55,303 nt of DNA. Origin: Bryobacterales bacterium (lineage in GTDB: Bacteria; Acidobacteriota; Terriglobia; Bryobacterales; Bryobacteraceae). The notes under the pieces are model-generated. The model made no database searches and was not told the origin of the DNA. It saw nothing but the letters and a program-made list of their open reading frames with translations. The first letter of the stretch is position 1. Each line of letters starts with the position of its first letter. A program made the position numbers and the translations under genes. Shown here one piece after another: positions 35,995-45,020 of this stretch. The stretch covers positions 1,974-57,276 of the forward strand of contig PMUN01000359.1 in the NCBI GenBank assembly GCA_003166875.1. The letters run 5' to 3'.

Positions 35995-36554
35995 AACTGG
36001 ATGCTGAACTGGAACTCTGGCGCGAACAATGGCAATCCTCGCGAGAGGCCCCGGTATTAACCGGCCTTCGCAAACGGGTAGCGCGCGAATCGCTTTACAT
36101 GCGAATCATGTTGATGGCCGACGTCCTGGTGACCGTAGTCATCGGTGGCGCGACGCTCGCCTTGGCGATGCGGAATCCGCGCCCCGCAACCATAATCCTG
36201 GCCGCGACAACTTGGCTATTCATCACCGTCGCCTGGATCTTCGGACTATCGAATCGAAAAGACGCCTGGTCCCCGTCAGCCTCAACTACTTCAGCGTTTC
36301 TGGATCTCTCCATCCGCCGCTCGCGAGGCAATCTTCGCGCCATAACATTTGGAGCAATTCTCTACGCCGTCGAAATGACGTTTTGCCTCTCCTGGGTCTA
36401 CCACGAATCCGGCTTCTTATCCTCAACCCTGATAATCATCATCACGCTAATCACACTACTCTTCGCCGCAACTCTGATCTGGTACAGAAAACGGAAACTC
36501 ACCGACCTAACATATTTGAGCAACCTTCAGCGAGACCAGTCGGCAGCAGAATGA
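35991..36554 (+). CDS. Hypothetical membrane protein paired with the ECF sigma factor
   Basis: 187-aa ORF, 4-nt overlap with the sigma gene, TM segments; resembles the partner at 1392..1985 in size and layout. Confidence 0.75.
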   Translation: MKLDAELELWREQWQSSREAPVLTGLRKRVARESLYMRIMLMADVLVTVVIGGATLALAMRNPRPATIILAATTWLFITVAWIFGLSNRKDAWSPSASTTSAFLDLSIRRSRGNLRAITFGAILYAVEMTFCLSWVYHESGFLSSTLIIIITLITLLFAATLIWYRKRKLTDLTYLSNLQRDQSAAE

Positions 36555-36560
36555 CGTTGT

Positions 36561-36593
36561 TTTATTTGCGTTCATTCGCGTTCATTCGCGGCC
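36561..36593. repeat. GTTCATTCGC decamer repeat over the 3' end of tsaE
   Basis: tttatttgcgttcattcgcgttcattcgcggcc; same unit as 20382-20455; encodes the PRMNANERK* tail of TsaE. Confidence 0.85.
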
Positions 36594-37005
36594 AAATAAC
36601 AATCTCCCTCTCCCTATCACCGACCGACCGCAACGTGATCTCCACCCGCTCCTCAGGCATCAGCTCCGGAAACCGCTCGCCCCACTCCACCAACACCACT
36701 GCCTCGCGATCGAAGATTTCATCCAGTCCGATCGAGGCCACCTGCTCCGCTCGATCCAGCCGATACAGATCGACATGATAAACACGCGGACCATATTCAT
36801 GAATCAGCGTAAAAGTCGGGCTCGAAACCTCGTCCGGATGCGCGGCCCCCAGCCCCTTCACGATGCCCTTCGCCAAAGTAGTCTTGCCAGCCCCGAGATT
36901 ACCAATCAACAACACCGCAACTTTGGCCGGCAATTCCGCCGCCAGGCTTTCGCCCAGCGCAACGGTCTCCTCTTCAGATTGCGTTCGAATGGTCCGCGAC
37001 TTCAC
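36562..37005 (-). CDS. tsaE: tRNA threonylcarbamoyladenosine biosynthesis ATPase TsaE
   Basis: LLIGNLGAGKTTLAKGIVKGLGA; VSSPTFTLIHEYGPRVYHVDLYRLDR; VLVEWGERFPELMP; GTG start proposed. Confidence 0.93.
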   Translation of the reverse strand: MKSRTIRTQSEEETVALGESLAAELPAKVAVLLIGNLGAGKTTLAKGIVKGLGAAHPDEVSSPTFTLIHEYGPRVYHVDLYRLDRAEQVASIGLDEIFDREAVVLVEWGERFPELMPEERVEITLRSVGDREREIVIWPRMNANERK

Positions 37006-38494
37006 GCATGGCCTCAGGCAGGTACTCAAACAAATCCGTAGCAATCAGCGATTTTTCGCCAAGCTTGGCCGCGCCCAATTCGCCGCATCTTCCATGCAAA
37101 TAAACCGCCGCGAGAAGCGCTGTATCAATTTGATCGGGGAACTGCGCCACCAGTCCCGCGATCAGTCCAGTCAGTACGTCGCCCGTGCCTCCGGTCGCCA
37201 TCGCCGGCGAACCGGTGGGGTTGATCCAGACCCGGCCATCCGGCGCGGCCACTACGCTGCGGTTTCCTTTTAATACAAGGTACACGTCGCGTTCGGTTGC
37301 AAACGCTCGAGCAGTTCCGATTCGATCAGTCTGAATCTCCGCGATCGTGCGGCCGTTCAAGCGCGACATTTCGCCCGGGTGCGGCGTGAAAATCCGCGGC
37401 CATCGATATCGCGTCGGGTGGCCAGCCAATGCATTCAATCCGTCCGCATCTACCACCATCGGCAACGGCGCTTGCTCCACCATCCCTCGAACGAATTGCA
37501 CCGTCTGAGGATCTTGACCCAGGCCAGGCCCGATCGCAACCACGTTCTTGCGTTCCAGGATTCTTGCGCGCGCCGGTTCATCGAACGCCAGCAGTTCGGT
37601 CATAATCTCAGGAGCATGGGCTGCGATACTTCCGAGGGCCGCTTCGGTGGACGCAACGGTCACTAGTCCCGCCCCGGCGCGTAGGGCTCCAATTCCCGCC
37701 ATGGCTGCCGCACCGCTCTTCCCGCGCGATCCGCCAATCACCAGCGCGTGGCCATACAATCCTTTGTTCGAATCGCGCGCGCGCGGCCGGAACAAATGCG
37801 CGAACAGCCCGGGCCCCGATAGCGAAAGGTAAATGGCGGCGTCCTGCTCGTACAATTCTCTCGGACTCCCAATGGCCGCAACATGCAGTCGGCCCGATAA
37901 TTCGCAGGCCGGTGACAGCACATGGCACAACTTCGGCGCCGTGAACGTCACAGTATGGCTGGCGTGTACGGTTTCGCCCGGTGGAACTCCGGAGTCGCTG
38001 TCCAGGCCTGAGGGAAGATCCACCGATACTACATCCGCCAGCGGGAACCGGTCGTTGATGGCGCGGATCAGCTCCAGCGCCCGTCCCTTCGCGGCGCCGT
38101 GAATTCCGGTCCCGAGCAGCGCGTCCACAATCAGTGTCGCGGTCTCCATCTCGGGCGTAGGTTCAAAGCTCACCGGACACCCAACCGCTTCGAGCATCCG
38201 GTAGTTCGCAGCCGCGTCGCCTTCCATCTCGCCGGGATCGCCCGCCAGCACCACGTGCAGCGCCCGCGGGTGAAATCGCGTATAAAGCTGCCGCGCCACC
38301 ACCAATCCATCGCCGCCGTTATTGCCCTTGCCGCACATCACGATGATGCGCTGGTCGCGCAGAGGAGCATAGGCATGAGCCAGCACTTCCACCACGCGCT
38401 GGCCGGCATTCTCCATCAGAACCAGTCCAGGTACGCCCAGTTCGCTTGTGCGCCGATCCACTTCGCGCATCTCGGCCGCCGTCAGAACCTTCAC
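36974..38494 (-). CDS. nnr: Bifunctional NAD(P)H-hydrate epimerase/ADP-dependent dehydratase
   Basis: VLTAAEMREVDRRTSELGVPGLVLMENAGQRV; IIVMCGKGNNGGDGLVVARQL; VIGGSRGKSGAAAMAGIGALRAGAGLVT; ATGGTGDVLTGLIAGLVAQ; GTG start with SD GGAGGTG. Confidence 0.93.
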   Translation of the reverse strand: MKVLTAAEMREVDRRTSELGVPGLVLMENAGQRVVEVLAHAYAPLRDQRIIVMCGKGNNGGDGLVVARQLYTRFHPRALHVVLAGDPGEMEGDAAANYRMLEAVGCPVSFEPTPEMETATLIVDALLGTGIHGAAKGRALELIRAINDRFPLADVVSVDLPSGLDSDSGVPPGETVHASHTVTFTAPKLCHVLSPACELSGRLHVAAIGSPRELYEQDAAIYLSLSGPGLFAHLFRPRARDSNKGLYGHALVIGGSRGKSGAAAMAGIGALRAGAGLVTVASTEAALGSIAAHAPEIMTELLAFDEPARARILERKNVVAIGPGLGQDPQTVQFVRGMVEQAPLPMVVDADGLNALAGHPTRYRWPRIFTPHPGEMSRLNGRTIAEIQTDRIGTARAFATERDVYLVLKGNRSVVAAPDGRVWINPTGSPAMATGGTGDVLTGLIAGLVAQFPDQIDTALLAAVYLHGRCGELGAAKLGEKSLIATDLFEYLPEAMREVADHSNAI

Positions 38495-39501
38495 TTTTGC
38501 ACCTCCGTCAGCATCTGCTCCAGCCGGCGCAGATTGGCGGACTCGCCCATCGCGATCAAGAAGTCGCCGCCTTCGATCTCCGCTTCGGCCGGTGGATTGA
38601 ACAGCATGCGCCCATCCGTTTTGCGAATGGCCAGAACGATGACACCCAGATCCCTGCGGATTTGCATTTGCTGAAGTGTCTTGGAGGCGAATTCGCACGT
38701 AGCTGACACCCGCACTTGTTCGATGCCGACATCCAGGCCGATATCCTTGGTAGTGAAATCGATGAATTGAGAAACGTGTGGCTTCAGCATCACCTGCGCC
38801 ATGCGGTTGCCGGTCATATCGTAAGGCGCGAACACGTAATCCGCCCCGGCCAGCCGCATCTTCTTCTCGCTCTGCTCGGACGCGATGCGCGCCGAAACCA
38901 GCAGCGACGGCTTTAGAGCCTTCGCCGAAAGAATCACGAACAGATTGTCGGCGTCGCTTTGCAATGTAGCGATGAGACCCTTGGCGCGCAGCAATCCCGC
39001 TTCGCGTAGCGTAACGTCATCGGTGGCATCCGCAAGCACCGCCAGCATGCCTAGCTTCATGGCCCACTCCACCTTGTCCTCGCTCCGATCCACCACCAGA
39101 AACTTGGCGCTGGCCCGCTGCAGTTCCGTCGCAGCGCCCCGGCCCACGCGGCCGAAACCGCAGACGATGTAATGGTCTTTCAAATGATCGATCATTTTCT
39201 TGGTCCGCCGCTTTCCAAAATACTGGTTCAGCTCCAGCTCTATGATGGCCTGGGTCATGCCCCCCACGGCCAGCAGCATGATGGTAACGCCAAAGAAGAT
39301 TAGAAAAGAATTGAATACCCGGCCGGCATAGCTCAATGGATGCACTTCACCATATCCCACCGTACTGATGGTGATGAGCGTCATGTAGAATGCATCGAAC
39401 ACCGGGTAGTGTTCGATGAGGATGAAACCCAGCGTTCCGCCCAGTTGCGTCACCAGCAGAGCGCTGATAATGAAGATGAATCGTTTGCGGAAGCGCTCCA
39501 T
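38491..39501 (-). CDS. Potassium channel family protein (Kch-like, TrkA-N/TrkA-C)
   Basis: TLITISTVGYGEVHPLSYAGRVF selectivity filter; YIVCGFGRVGRGAATEL RCK domain. Confidence 0.93.
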   Translation of the reverse strand: MERFRKRFIFIISALLVTQLGGTLGFILIEHYPVFDAFYMTLITISTVGYGEVHPLSYAGRVFNSFLIFFGVTIMLLAVGGMTQAIIELELNQYFGKRRTKKMIDHLKDHYIVCGFGRVGRGAATELQRASAKFLVVDRSEDKVEWAMKLGMLAVLADATDDVTLREAGLLRAKGLIATLQSDADNLFVILSAKALKPSLLVSARIASEQSEKKMRLAGADYVFAPYDMTGNRMAQVMLKPHVSQFIDFTTKDIGLDVGIEQVRVSATCEFASKTLQQMQIRRDLGVIVLAIRKTDGRMLFNPPAEAEIEGGDFLIAMGESANLRRLEQMLTEVQK

Positions 39502-39647
39502 GCTTCCGTTATTTTAGTTCATTGCTCCGTGATTTCTCCGCCGTGGCAAGAACTTTTTTCGTCCCGCTGTGTTTCCAAAGTACGGGACCGGGTGCTCCCC
39601 GCCGCGTCGATCGACGGTCCCGAATCCAATAAAACAGGAGTGAACTA

Positions 39648-40157
39648 ATGTTCACGTTTACACAGAAGATGTGTGTCTTTACGACGGCCGCTGTTGGGCT
39701 ATTCGCACAATCTACTCCGGCCGTCCCCGCTCCGGAAACTCGGACGTCCGGCATGATCGGTATCGCGGATGGGCAAGTAGCCCGCGTGAATGTTCTCAAT
39801 CCGGGTGTCGCCGCGCCTGCCGCCGGAGTGGTTTGCACGGCCACTCTGAATTTCTGGGACGGCAAAGGTACCCTGCTCAAGACTGGTCCGGTCATTGTAC
39901 TTCCTGGACAAAGCCAGTATCTGGACCTGTTCGGCGATAAGGACCTTGCGCTGACCGGTCTTGACCGTCGCGAAATCCGGGCGACGATTACCATTCCCGC
40001 CGTGCCGCCGCCAGCAACCTCAACCACTACGCCGCCCGCGGCGTGCACCTTGATTGGAACATTAGAAATCTTAGACGAATCTACAAGTAAAACTCAGGTG
40101 GTGCTCGGGGTGGGGCACGTGGTACCGAGTCCATCCGTCACCACCACTAATCCGTAA
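39648..40157 (+). CDS. Hypothetical secreted protein
   Basis: 169-aa ORF with signal peptide; followed by a hairpin terminator. Confidence 0.7.
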   Translation: MFTFTQKMCVFTTAAVGLFAQSTPAVPAPETRTSGMIGIADGQVARVNVLNPGVAAPAAGVVCTATLNFWDGKGTLLKTGPVIVLPGQSQYLDLFGDKDLALTGLDRREIRATITIPAVPPPATSTTTPPAACTLIGTLEILDESTSKTQVVLGVGHVVPSPSVTTTNP

Positions 40158-40183
40158 CTCGAAGAGCCCACAGGCATTTATCA

Positions 40184-40222
40184 CCGGTCCGGCCAGTTTC
40201 CATCGGAGCCGGACCGGCTTTT
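40184..40222 (+). terminator. Rho-independent-like terminator
   Basis: CCGGTCCGGC-N14-GCCGGACCGG perfect 10-bp stem followed by cttttgg. Confidence 0.65.
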
Positions 40223-40307
40223 GGCAACTTTAGTACCGGAACCCATATACCCATTGATTCTATTGTTCACTCTACGGCGCGGGACCTAGACTGAGATCGA
40301 AGTCTGA

Positions 40308-41147
40308 ATGGGAGAAAAAATGAAATTCAATTTGATGTTTCTTACGCTGACGGTCACCGCGGCCGTCGCCTTTGCCGATCCCGCACCGATTACTAGTTCT
40401 AGTGATATTGGGCTGGCGCGGTCCCTGGTTCTCAGCGACACGCCTGCCGGGTCTTCCCAAATGGGTGTCGGCGGCGGCGAATTCGCCGGAACGGTCAACG
40501 GGTACAGCACGCTCTACTGGTGCGTCGACGATCAGGAGGAGTTTACCTTTGGTGACAGCGGCTACGGCAACGTGACTCTGCTCAGCAATGTCGCTGCCAA
40601 TTCGAGCTCCGTCAAGTACGGAAACGTCACCAATGGCGGAACGCCGGGTTGGACCAACACAACCGACACGTTCGACAGTGTCGCGCTTCCGGGCACTGCC
40701 ACTTCACGCTTTGAGATGGCGGCCTATCTCGTGTCGCAATACAACGGCTTTGTGGGGAACGAATCTGGAGCAGTTGTATCCAACACCGCGCAGGACTTGG
40801 CCATTCAGGAGGCTATCTGGTCTCTCACCAACAACAGCTCCCTCTCGGGCGGATTCTCCACCATCAGTGGAAATGATACCGTCAACACCACCGATCAGTA
40901 TTGGATCCACCAGGCTCTGCTGAATTACGCCTCAATAAACACCGCAGACTGGGCCGTGGTTTCGTGGACTACCGACAGCTTAGGAAACTTGAATTACCAA
41001 TCGGATAAGCAGACTTTCCTGGTTCAAGTCACCCCCACGCCGGAACCGCGCTTCTACGGAGTCCTGATATTGGCAATGGCCGGTCTCGGCTTCTTCGCCC
41101 GGCGCCGCCAGCTTGTGACGAAGCGGGTCAGCTCCCAAACAGCTTGA
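40308..41147 (+). CDS. PEP-CTERM sorting domain protein
   Basis: Signal peptide; C-terminus TPEPRFYGVLILAMAGLGFFARRRQ. Confidence 0.85.
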   Translation: MGEKMKFNLMFLTLTVTAAVAFADPAPITSSSDIGLARSLVLSDTPAGSSQMGVGGGEFAGTVNGYSTLYWCVDDQEEFTFGDSGYGNVTLLSNVAANSSSVKYGNVTNGGTPGWTNTTDTFDSVALPGTATSRFEMAAYLVSQYNGFVGNESGAVVSNTAQDLAIQEAIWSLTNNSSLSGGFSTISGNDTVNTTDQYWIHQALLNYASINTADWAVVSWTTDSLGNLNYQSDKQTFLVQVTPTPEPRFYGVLILAMAGLGFFARRRQLVTKRVSSQTA

Positions 41148-41781
41148 TCATTTTATCCCGCGAACTATCGATGTGTACCGCCATCGCCTGCTGTGCTTCC
41201 AGCGGGCGATGTGACTCAAGGGCCTCTAGAATGTCGGTATGTGGGATCCAACCTGGAACCGTCTGAGTACACAGCGTATCCAGACGCTGGACGTATCCTA
41301 GAGATAATCGCAGTTCGTCCACTACCCGCTGGTTGCCGGCCATCTGTGCCAACCGCAGATGAAATACCTGGTTCGCTGAGAGGATTTCCCGAAGCTCGGC
41401 CGCCGGATCGTTCTCAACCCGCACCAGATCCCGCAGTTCTTGAACCTGTTCGCGGCTGGCCGAACGCGCCACTTTCTCGGCGGCAAAACATTCCAGCAGC
41501 CGCCTGAATTCGTACAACTCCACGATGTCGCGAACGGAGATGGGCGCCACCAGATACCCTTTGCGCGGGATTCTGACCAACCAGTTGTCTTGGGCCAGCC
41601 TTCCACAGGCTTCCCGTACCGGCGTCCTGCTGGTGCGGCACTGCGCGGCCAAATCAACCTCGGACAAGAACTCACCGGGCCGCAAACGGGCAGCGACCAG
41701 CCATTCGCGGAGGGTGCGATAGACGCGTTCCAGCTCGCTTTCCCTCTCGGCCTTTTTTTTCCTTGCTATTGCTGCGGGCAT
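41128..41781 (-). CDS. GntR-family (FCD-type) transcriptional regulator
   Basis: VYRTLREWLVAARLRPGEFLSEVDLAAQCRTSRTPVREACGRLAQDNWL; FCD-like C-terminus; divergent from the downstream operon. Confidence 0.9.
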   Translation of the reverse strand: MPAAIARKKKAERESELERVYRTLREWLVAARLRPGEFLSEVDLAAQCRTSRTPVREACGRLAQDNWLVRIPRKGYLVAPISVRDIVELYEFRRLLECFAAEKVARSASREQVQELRDLVRVENDPAAELREILSANQVFHLRLAQMAGNQRVVDELRLSLGYVQRLDTLCTQTVPGWIPHTDILEALESHRPLEAQQAMAVHIDSSRDKMIKLFGS

Positions 41782-41806
41782 AGTGCTGATGGTCGGCTTG
41801 CACTGC

Positions 41807-41827
41807 CAGTATACAGCCTGTATACTG
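41807..41827. promoter_or_regulatory. Candidate GntR operator: CAGTATACAG-C-CTGTATACTG
   Basis: Perfect 10-bp inverted repeat with 1-nt spacer in the divergent intergenic region. Confidence 0.8.
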
Positions 41828-41852
41828 CTAGAATCCACGCAAAAACAATCTG

Positions 41853-42761
41853 ATGTGCGGAATCGTTGGCTATCTCGATAAAACGCGTAGTAATGCCGGC
41901 GCCCTGGGGCATACTGTGTTGGGCATGCTCAACGCACTCGGCTGCCGCGGTCCGGATTCCGCCGGGGTCGCATTGTACGGCGATACACGGGATGGGCAAC
42001 TGGTTGTGCGTGTGGCGCTTGCGAGCAGGAACGATTTCGACGCTTCTGCCGCTAAGATCCTCACGGCGGCCGGAAAGTTCGGCGTTGTCAGCGATTCCAG
42101 CATCACGGATTGTTACCTGCGCTTCCAAATCGGGGCAGAGGCATGCGTTCAGCCGTTGATCGATGCCGTAGAATCGGCCGAGCCAGGAACTGAAGTAGTT
42201 AGCTTGGGGCGGCATCTCGAAATCGTCAAGCAAGTGGGATCGCCGGAGAATCTCGAGGCCACCTATCATGTCTCCGGATTCCGAGGCACTCACGGCCTGG
42301 GCCACACACGGCTCTCCACGGAATCGCGCGTGGATCTGAGTCATTCGCAACCCTTCTGGGGGCATGGCTATCCCGACCTGGCCGTCGCTCACAATGGCCA
42401 TATCACCAACTATCATCAGCTTCGCCGCCGCTACGAGCAGCGCGGGATTCGTTTTTATACCGAGAACGATTCCGAGATTATCAGCATCTATCTGGCAGGC
42501 CAACTACGAAACGGACATACTCTTCAACAAGCCTTTGAAAGCATGCATCGGGACCTGGACGGTTCGTTTAGCTGCGTGGTAGCCACCGATTCCGAGATCG
42601 GATTCGTGAAAGATCAGTTCGCATTGAAGCCTCTGCTATTCACGGAAACCAGTGATTTCGTCGCCATCGCGACCGAAGAGGTTGCTATACGCAGCGCCGT
42701 GCCCGGCAACTACGCCGTGCGGGAAGCTCAGGCCAAGGAGTCGCGCATATGGCGGAAGTAA
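41853..42761 (+). CDS. mgsA: Class II glutamine amidotransferase subunit (GlxB/MgsA, N-methylglutamate synthase type)
   Basis: MCGIVGYLDKTRSNAGALGHTVLGMLNALGCRGPDSAGVA (Cys2 nucleophile); HGLGHTRLSTESRVDLSHSQPF; DLAVAHNGHITNYHQLR. Confidence 0.88.
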   Translation: MCGIVGYLDKTRSNAGALGHTVLGMLNALGCRGPDSAGVALYGDTRDGQLVVRVALASRNDFDASAAKILTAAGKFGVVSDSSITDCYLRFQIGAEACVQPLIDAVESAEPGTEVVSLGRHLEIVKQVGSPENLEATYHVSGFRGTHGLGHTRLSTESRVDLSHSQPFWGHGYPDLAVAHNGHITNYHQLRRRYEQRGIRFYTENDSEIISIYLAGQLRNGHTLQQAFESMHRDLDGSFSCVVATDSEIGFVKDQFALKPLLFTETSDFVAIATEEVAIRSAVPGNYAVREAQAKESRIWRK

Positions 42762-43459
42762 CTTGCGACGGGCGGAGCATCCGCGAAATCAACGTCGCCA
42801 TCAAATCTTACATTCGCGGCGGGGACAACGAGATCACAGTTACCAATCCCGGCGGACGGCATAATCTGGGCGTCGCCATTCTGGAACCTGCGCACGTAAC
42901 CATCCAAGGCAGCGCCGGATATTATTGCGGCGCTTTGGCCGACGGCTCCACGGTGGAAGTGACAGGAAGCGCTGGTTGGGGCCTGGCCGAATCCATGTTA
43001 AATGGAACGGCGATCGTGCATGGGAGCGCTGGAAATGGAGCGGGCGCGGCCATTCGAGGGGGCGCGGTGATCGTCTATGGCGATGCGGCGGCTCGCGCGG
43101 GCGTCTCCATGAAAGGTGGCCTGGTGTTGATCGGCGGAGACTGTGGCTACATGGCGGGTTTTATGGGGCAAAAGGGAGCGCTGATCGTTTGTGGCGACGC
43201 TGGAGATGCCTTCGCCGATTCAATGTACGCTACGGTCTGCTACGTGGGCGGAAAAATCGCCGGCCTGGGAAATGACACGGTGATCGAAGCATTGAGCTCG
43301 GCGGACGTGGAATTTCTGGATGCCACTTTGGAACGCTACCTGCCCTTCGAAATTCGCAAAACCAAACCTTCCGGAAAAAACTTCAAGAAGATTGTTTCCG
43401 GCCGCAGGCTGTGGAACTTCAACCAGCGCGACCGGAAAATCTGGCAGGAGGCTCTGTAG
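42749..43459 (+). CDS. mgsB: GXGXG-domain subunit (GlxC/MgsB)
   Basis: HNLGVAIL, GSAGYYCGALADGSTVEVTGSAGWGLAESMLNGTAIVHGSAGNGAGAAIRGGAVIVYGDAAARAGVSMKGG beta-helix. Confidence 0.88.
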   Translation: MAEVTCDGRSIREINVAIKSYIRGGDNEITVTNPGGRHNLGVAILEPAHVTIQGSAGYYCGALADGSTVEVTGSAGWGLAESMLNGTAIVHGSAGNGAGAAIRGGAVIVYGDAAARAGVSMKGGLVLIGGDCGYMAGFMGQKGALIVCGDAGDAFADSMYATVCYVGGKIAGLGNDTVIEALSSADVEFLDATLERYLPFEIRKTKPSGKNFKKIVSGRRLWNFNQRDRKIWQEAL

Positions 43460-43460
43460 A

Positions 43461-44762
43461 GTGCTCGAAACCAGCGGAACATTTCAACCCGGCGTCATCG
43501 AGGAAATACAACGGAAAGCAGCGACGGGCCTTTACGCGATTCGCGGCTATGGCACGTTGCGCGAGCGCCGGTGGGCCACCTTCGACGACCTGACGTTTTT
43601 GCCCTGCTCGCTGACTCGCATTCCGCTCGAAGGTTATCGCGAGAAGTGCTCCACAAAGACAGTTCTCGGGACGCGGCACGCAAAAAAGCCGATCGAACTC
43701 GACATCCCCATCATGATCACGGGCATGAGCTGGGGAGCGCTTTCGCTCAACGCGAAAACAGCGCTGGCAAAGGGAGCCGCCCTGGCTGGTTCATCCAACA
43801 CTACCGGCGACGGCGGGATGCTTCGCGCTGAGCGTGACGCGAGCAGGTGCCTGATCTATGAGGTTCTGCCCTCGCGTTACGGCATAAATATTCACGATAT
43901 GCGTGAAGCCGATGGTATCGAGTTGACCATCGGACAAGGCGCGAAGCCTGGAACAGGTGGCCTGCTGCTGGGCTCTAAGGTTTCCGATGTAATCGCCCAC
44001 CAGCGCGATTTGCCCATCGGCGTGGACCAGCGCAGTCCGGCGCGGCACCCGGATTTTCTCGGACCCGATGACATGGTGATCAAAGTGGAAGAACTTCGCG
44101 AAGCCACCGATGGCCAGGTACCGATATTCGTCAAAATGGGCGCAAGCCGCGTGTTCGACGATGTAAAACTCGCGGCAAAAGCCGGCGCCGATGTGATCGT
44201 GGTGGACGGCATGGAAGGCGGAACGGCCGCTTCACCGGCCATTCTGCAGGAACACACCGGCCTACCGACGCTCGCGGCGGTATGTGAAGCGCGCCGCGCG
44301 CTTGAGGATATTGGCGTCTACGGGGAAGTGCAGTTGATCATCGCGGGCGGGATACGCGACGGAGTGGATGCGGCGAAAGCAATGGCGCTGGGGGCGGACG
44401 CTATATATATCGGTACGGCCGCGCTCATTGCGCTGAACTGCAATCGCGCCATGTATGAGATTGACTATCACGCCATCGGAGCCGCGCCCTACCATTGCCA
44501 CCATTGCCACACGGGCCGCTGTCCAGTGGGAATTACTACACAGAACCCCGAGCTGATGCAGCGCCTGGACATCGACGAGGGGGCGGAGCGCGTTTTGAAC
44601 CTGCTGCGCGCGATGACGCTCGAAATTCAGATGCTGGCCCGCGCTTGCGGAAAAAGCGACGTTCATCACCTGGAACCGGAAGACATGGCGGCGCTCACCG
44701 CGGAAGCTTCCATGATCTGCGGCATCCCGCTGGCCGGTACCAGAAAGGTGTTCGGCAGCTGA
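43461..44762 (+). CDS. mgsC: FMN-binding glutamate synthase-family subunit (GlxD/MgsC)
   Basis: IMITGMSWGALSLNAKTALAKGAALAGSSNTTGDGGM; GQGAKPGTGGLL; DVIVVDGMEGGTAASP; IIAGGIRDGVDAAKAMALGADAIYIGTAALIAL; CHHCHTGRCPVGI; GTG start. Confidence 0.9.
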   Translation: MLETSGTFQPGVIEEIQRKAATGLYAIRGYGTLRERRWATFDDLTFLPCSLTRIPLEGYREKCSTKTVLGTRHAKKPIELDIPIMITGMSWGALSLNAKTALAKGAALAGSSNTTGDGGMLRAERDASRCLIYEVLPSRYGINIHDMREADGIELTIGQGAKPGTGGLLLGSKVSDVIAHQRDLPIGVDQRSPARHPDFLGPDDMVIKVEELREATDGQVPIFVKMGASRVFDDVKLAAKAGADVIVVDGMEGGTAASPAILQEHTGLPTLAAVCEARRALEDIGVYGEVQLIIAGGIRDGVDAAKAMALGADAIYIGTAALIALNCNRAMYEIDYHAIGAAPYHCHHCHTGRCPVGITTQNPELMQRLDIDEGAERVLNLLRAMTLEIQMLARACGKSDVHHLEPEDMAALTAEASMICGIPLAGTRKVFGS

Positions 44763-45014
44763 ATGTCGTTCTTGTTGGCGTGCCCGGAATGCGGAGAACG
44801 CAGCGCCTACGAGTTCCGCTTTGGAGGCGAGGTCAAATCACGCCCACAGCCCGGCGATAGCGAAGACGCGTGGTTCCAATACATCTACACGAAGACGAAC
44901 GAGGCCGGCGAGCAGGAGGAATGGTGGTTCCACCGCAACGGCTGCCGCAAATGGTTCCAAGCTCTGAGAGACACCCGAACCAACACTGTGATCGCCACCT
45001 GGTATCCGGAGTAA
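44763..45014 (+). CDS. soxD: Sarcosine oxidase delta-like subunit
   Basis: LLACPECGERSAYEFRFGGEV...EEWWFHRNGCRKWFQALRDTRTN. Confidence 0.9.
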   Translation: MSFLLACPECGERSAYEFRFGGEVKSRPQPGDSEDAWFQYIYTKTNEAGEQEEWWFHRNGCRKWFQALRDTRTNTVIATWYPE

Positions 45015-45020
45015 TCAACA

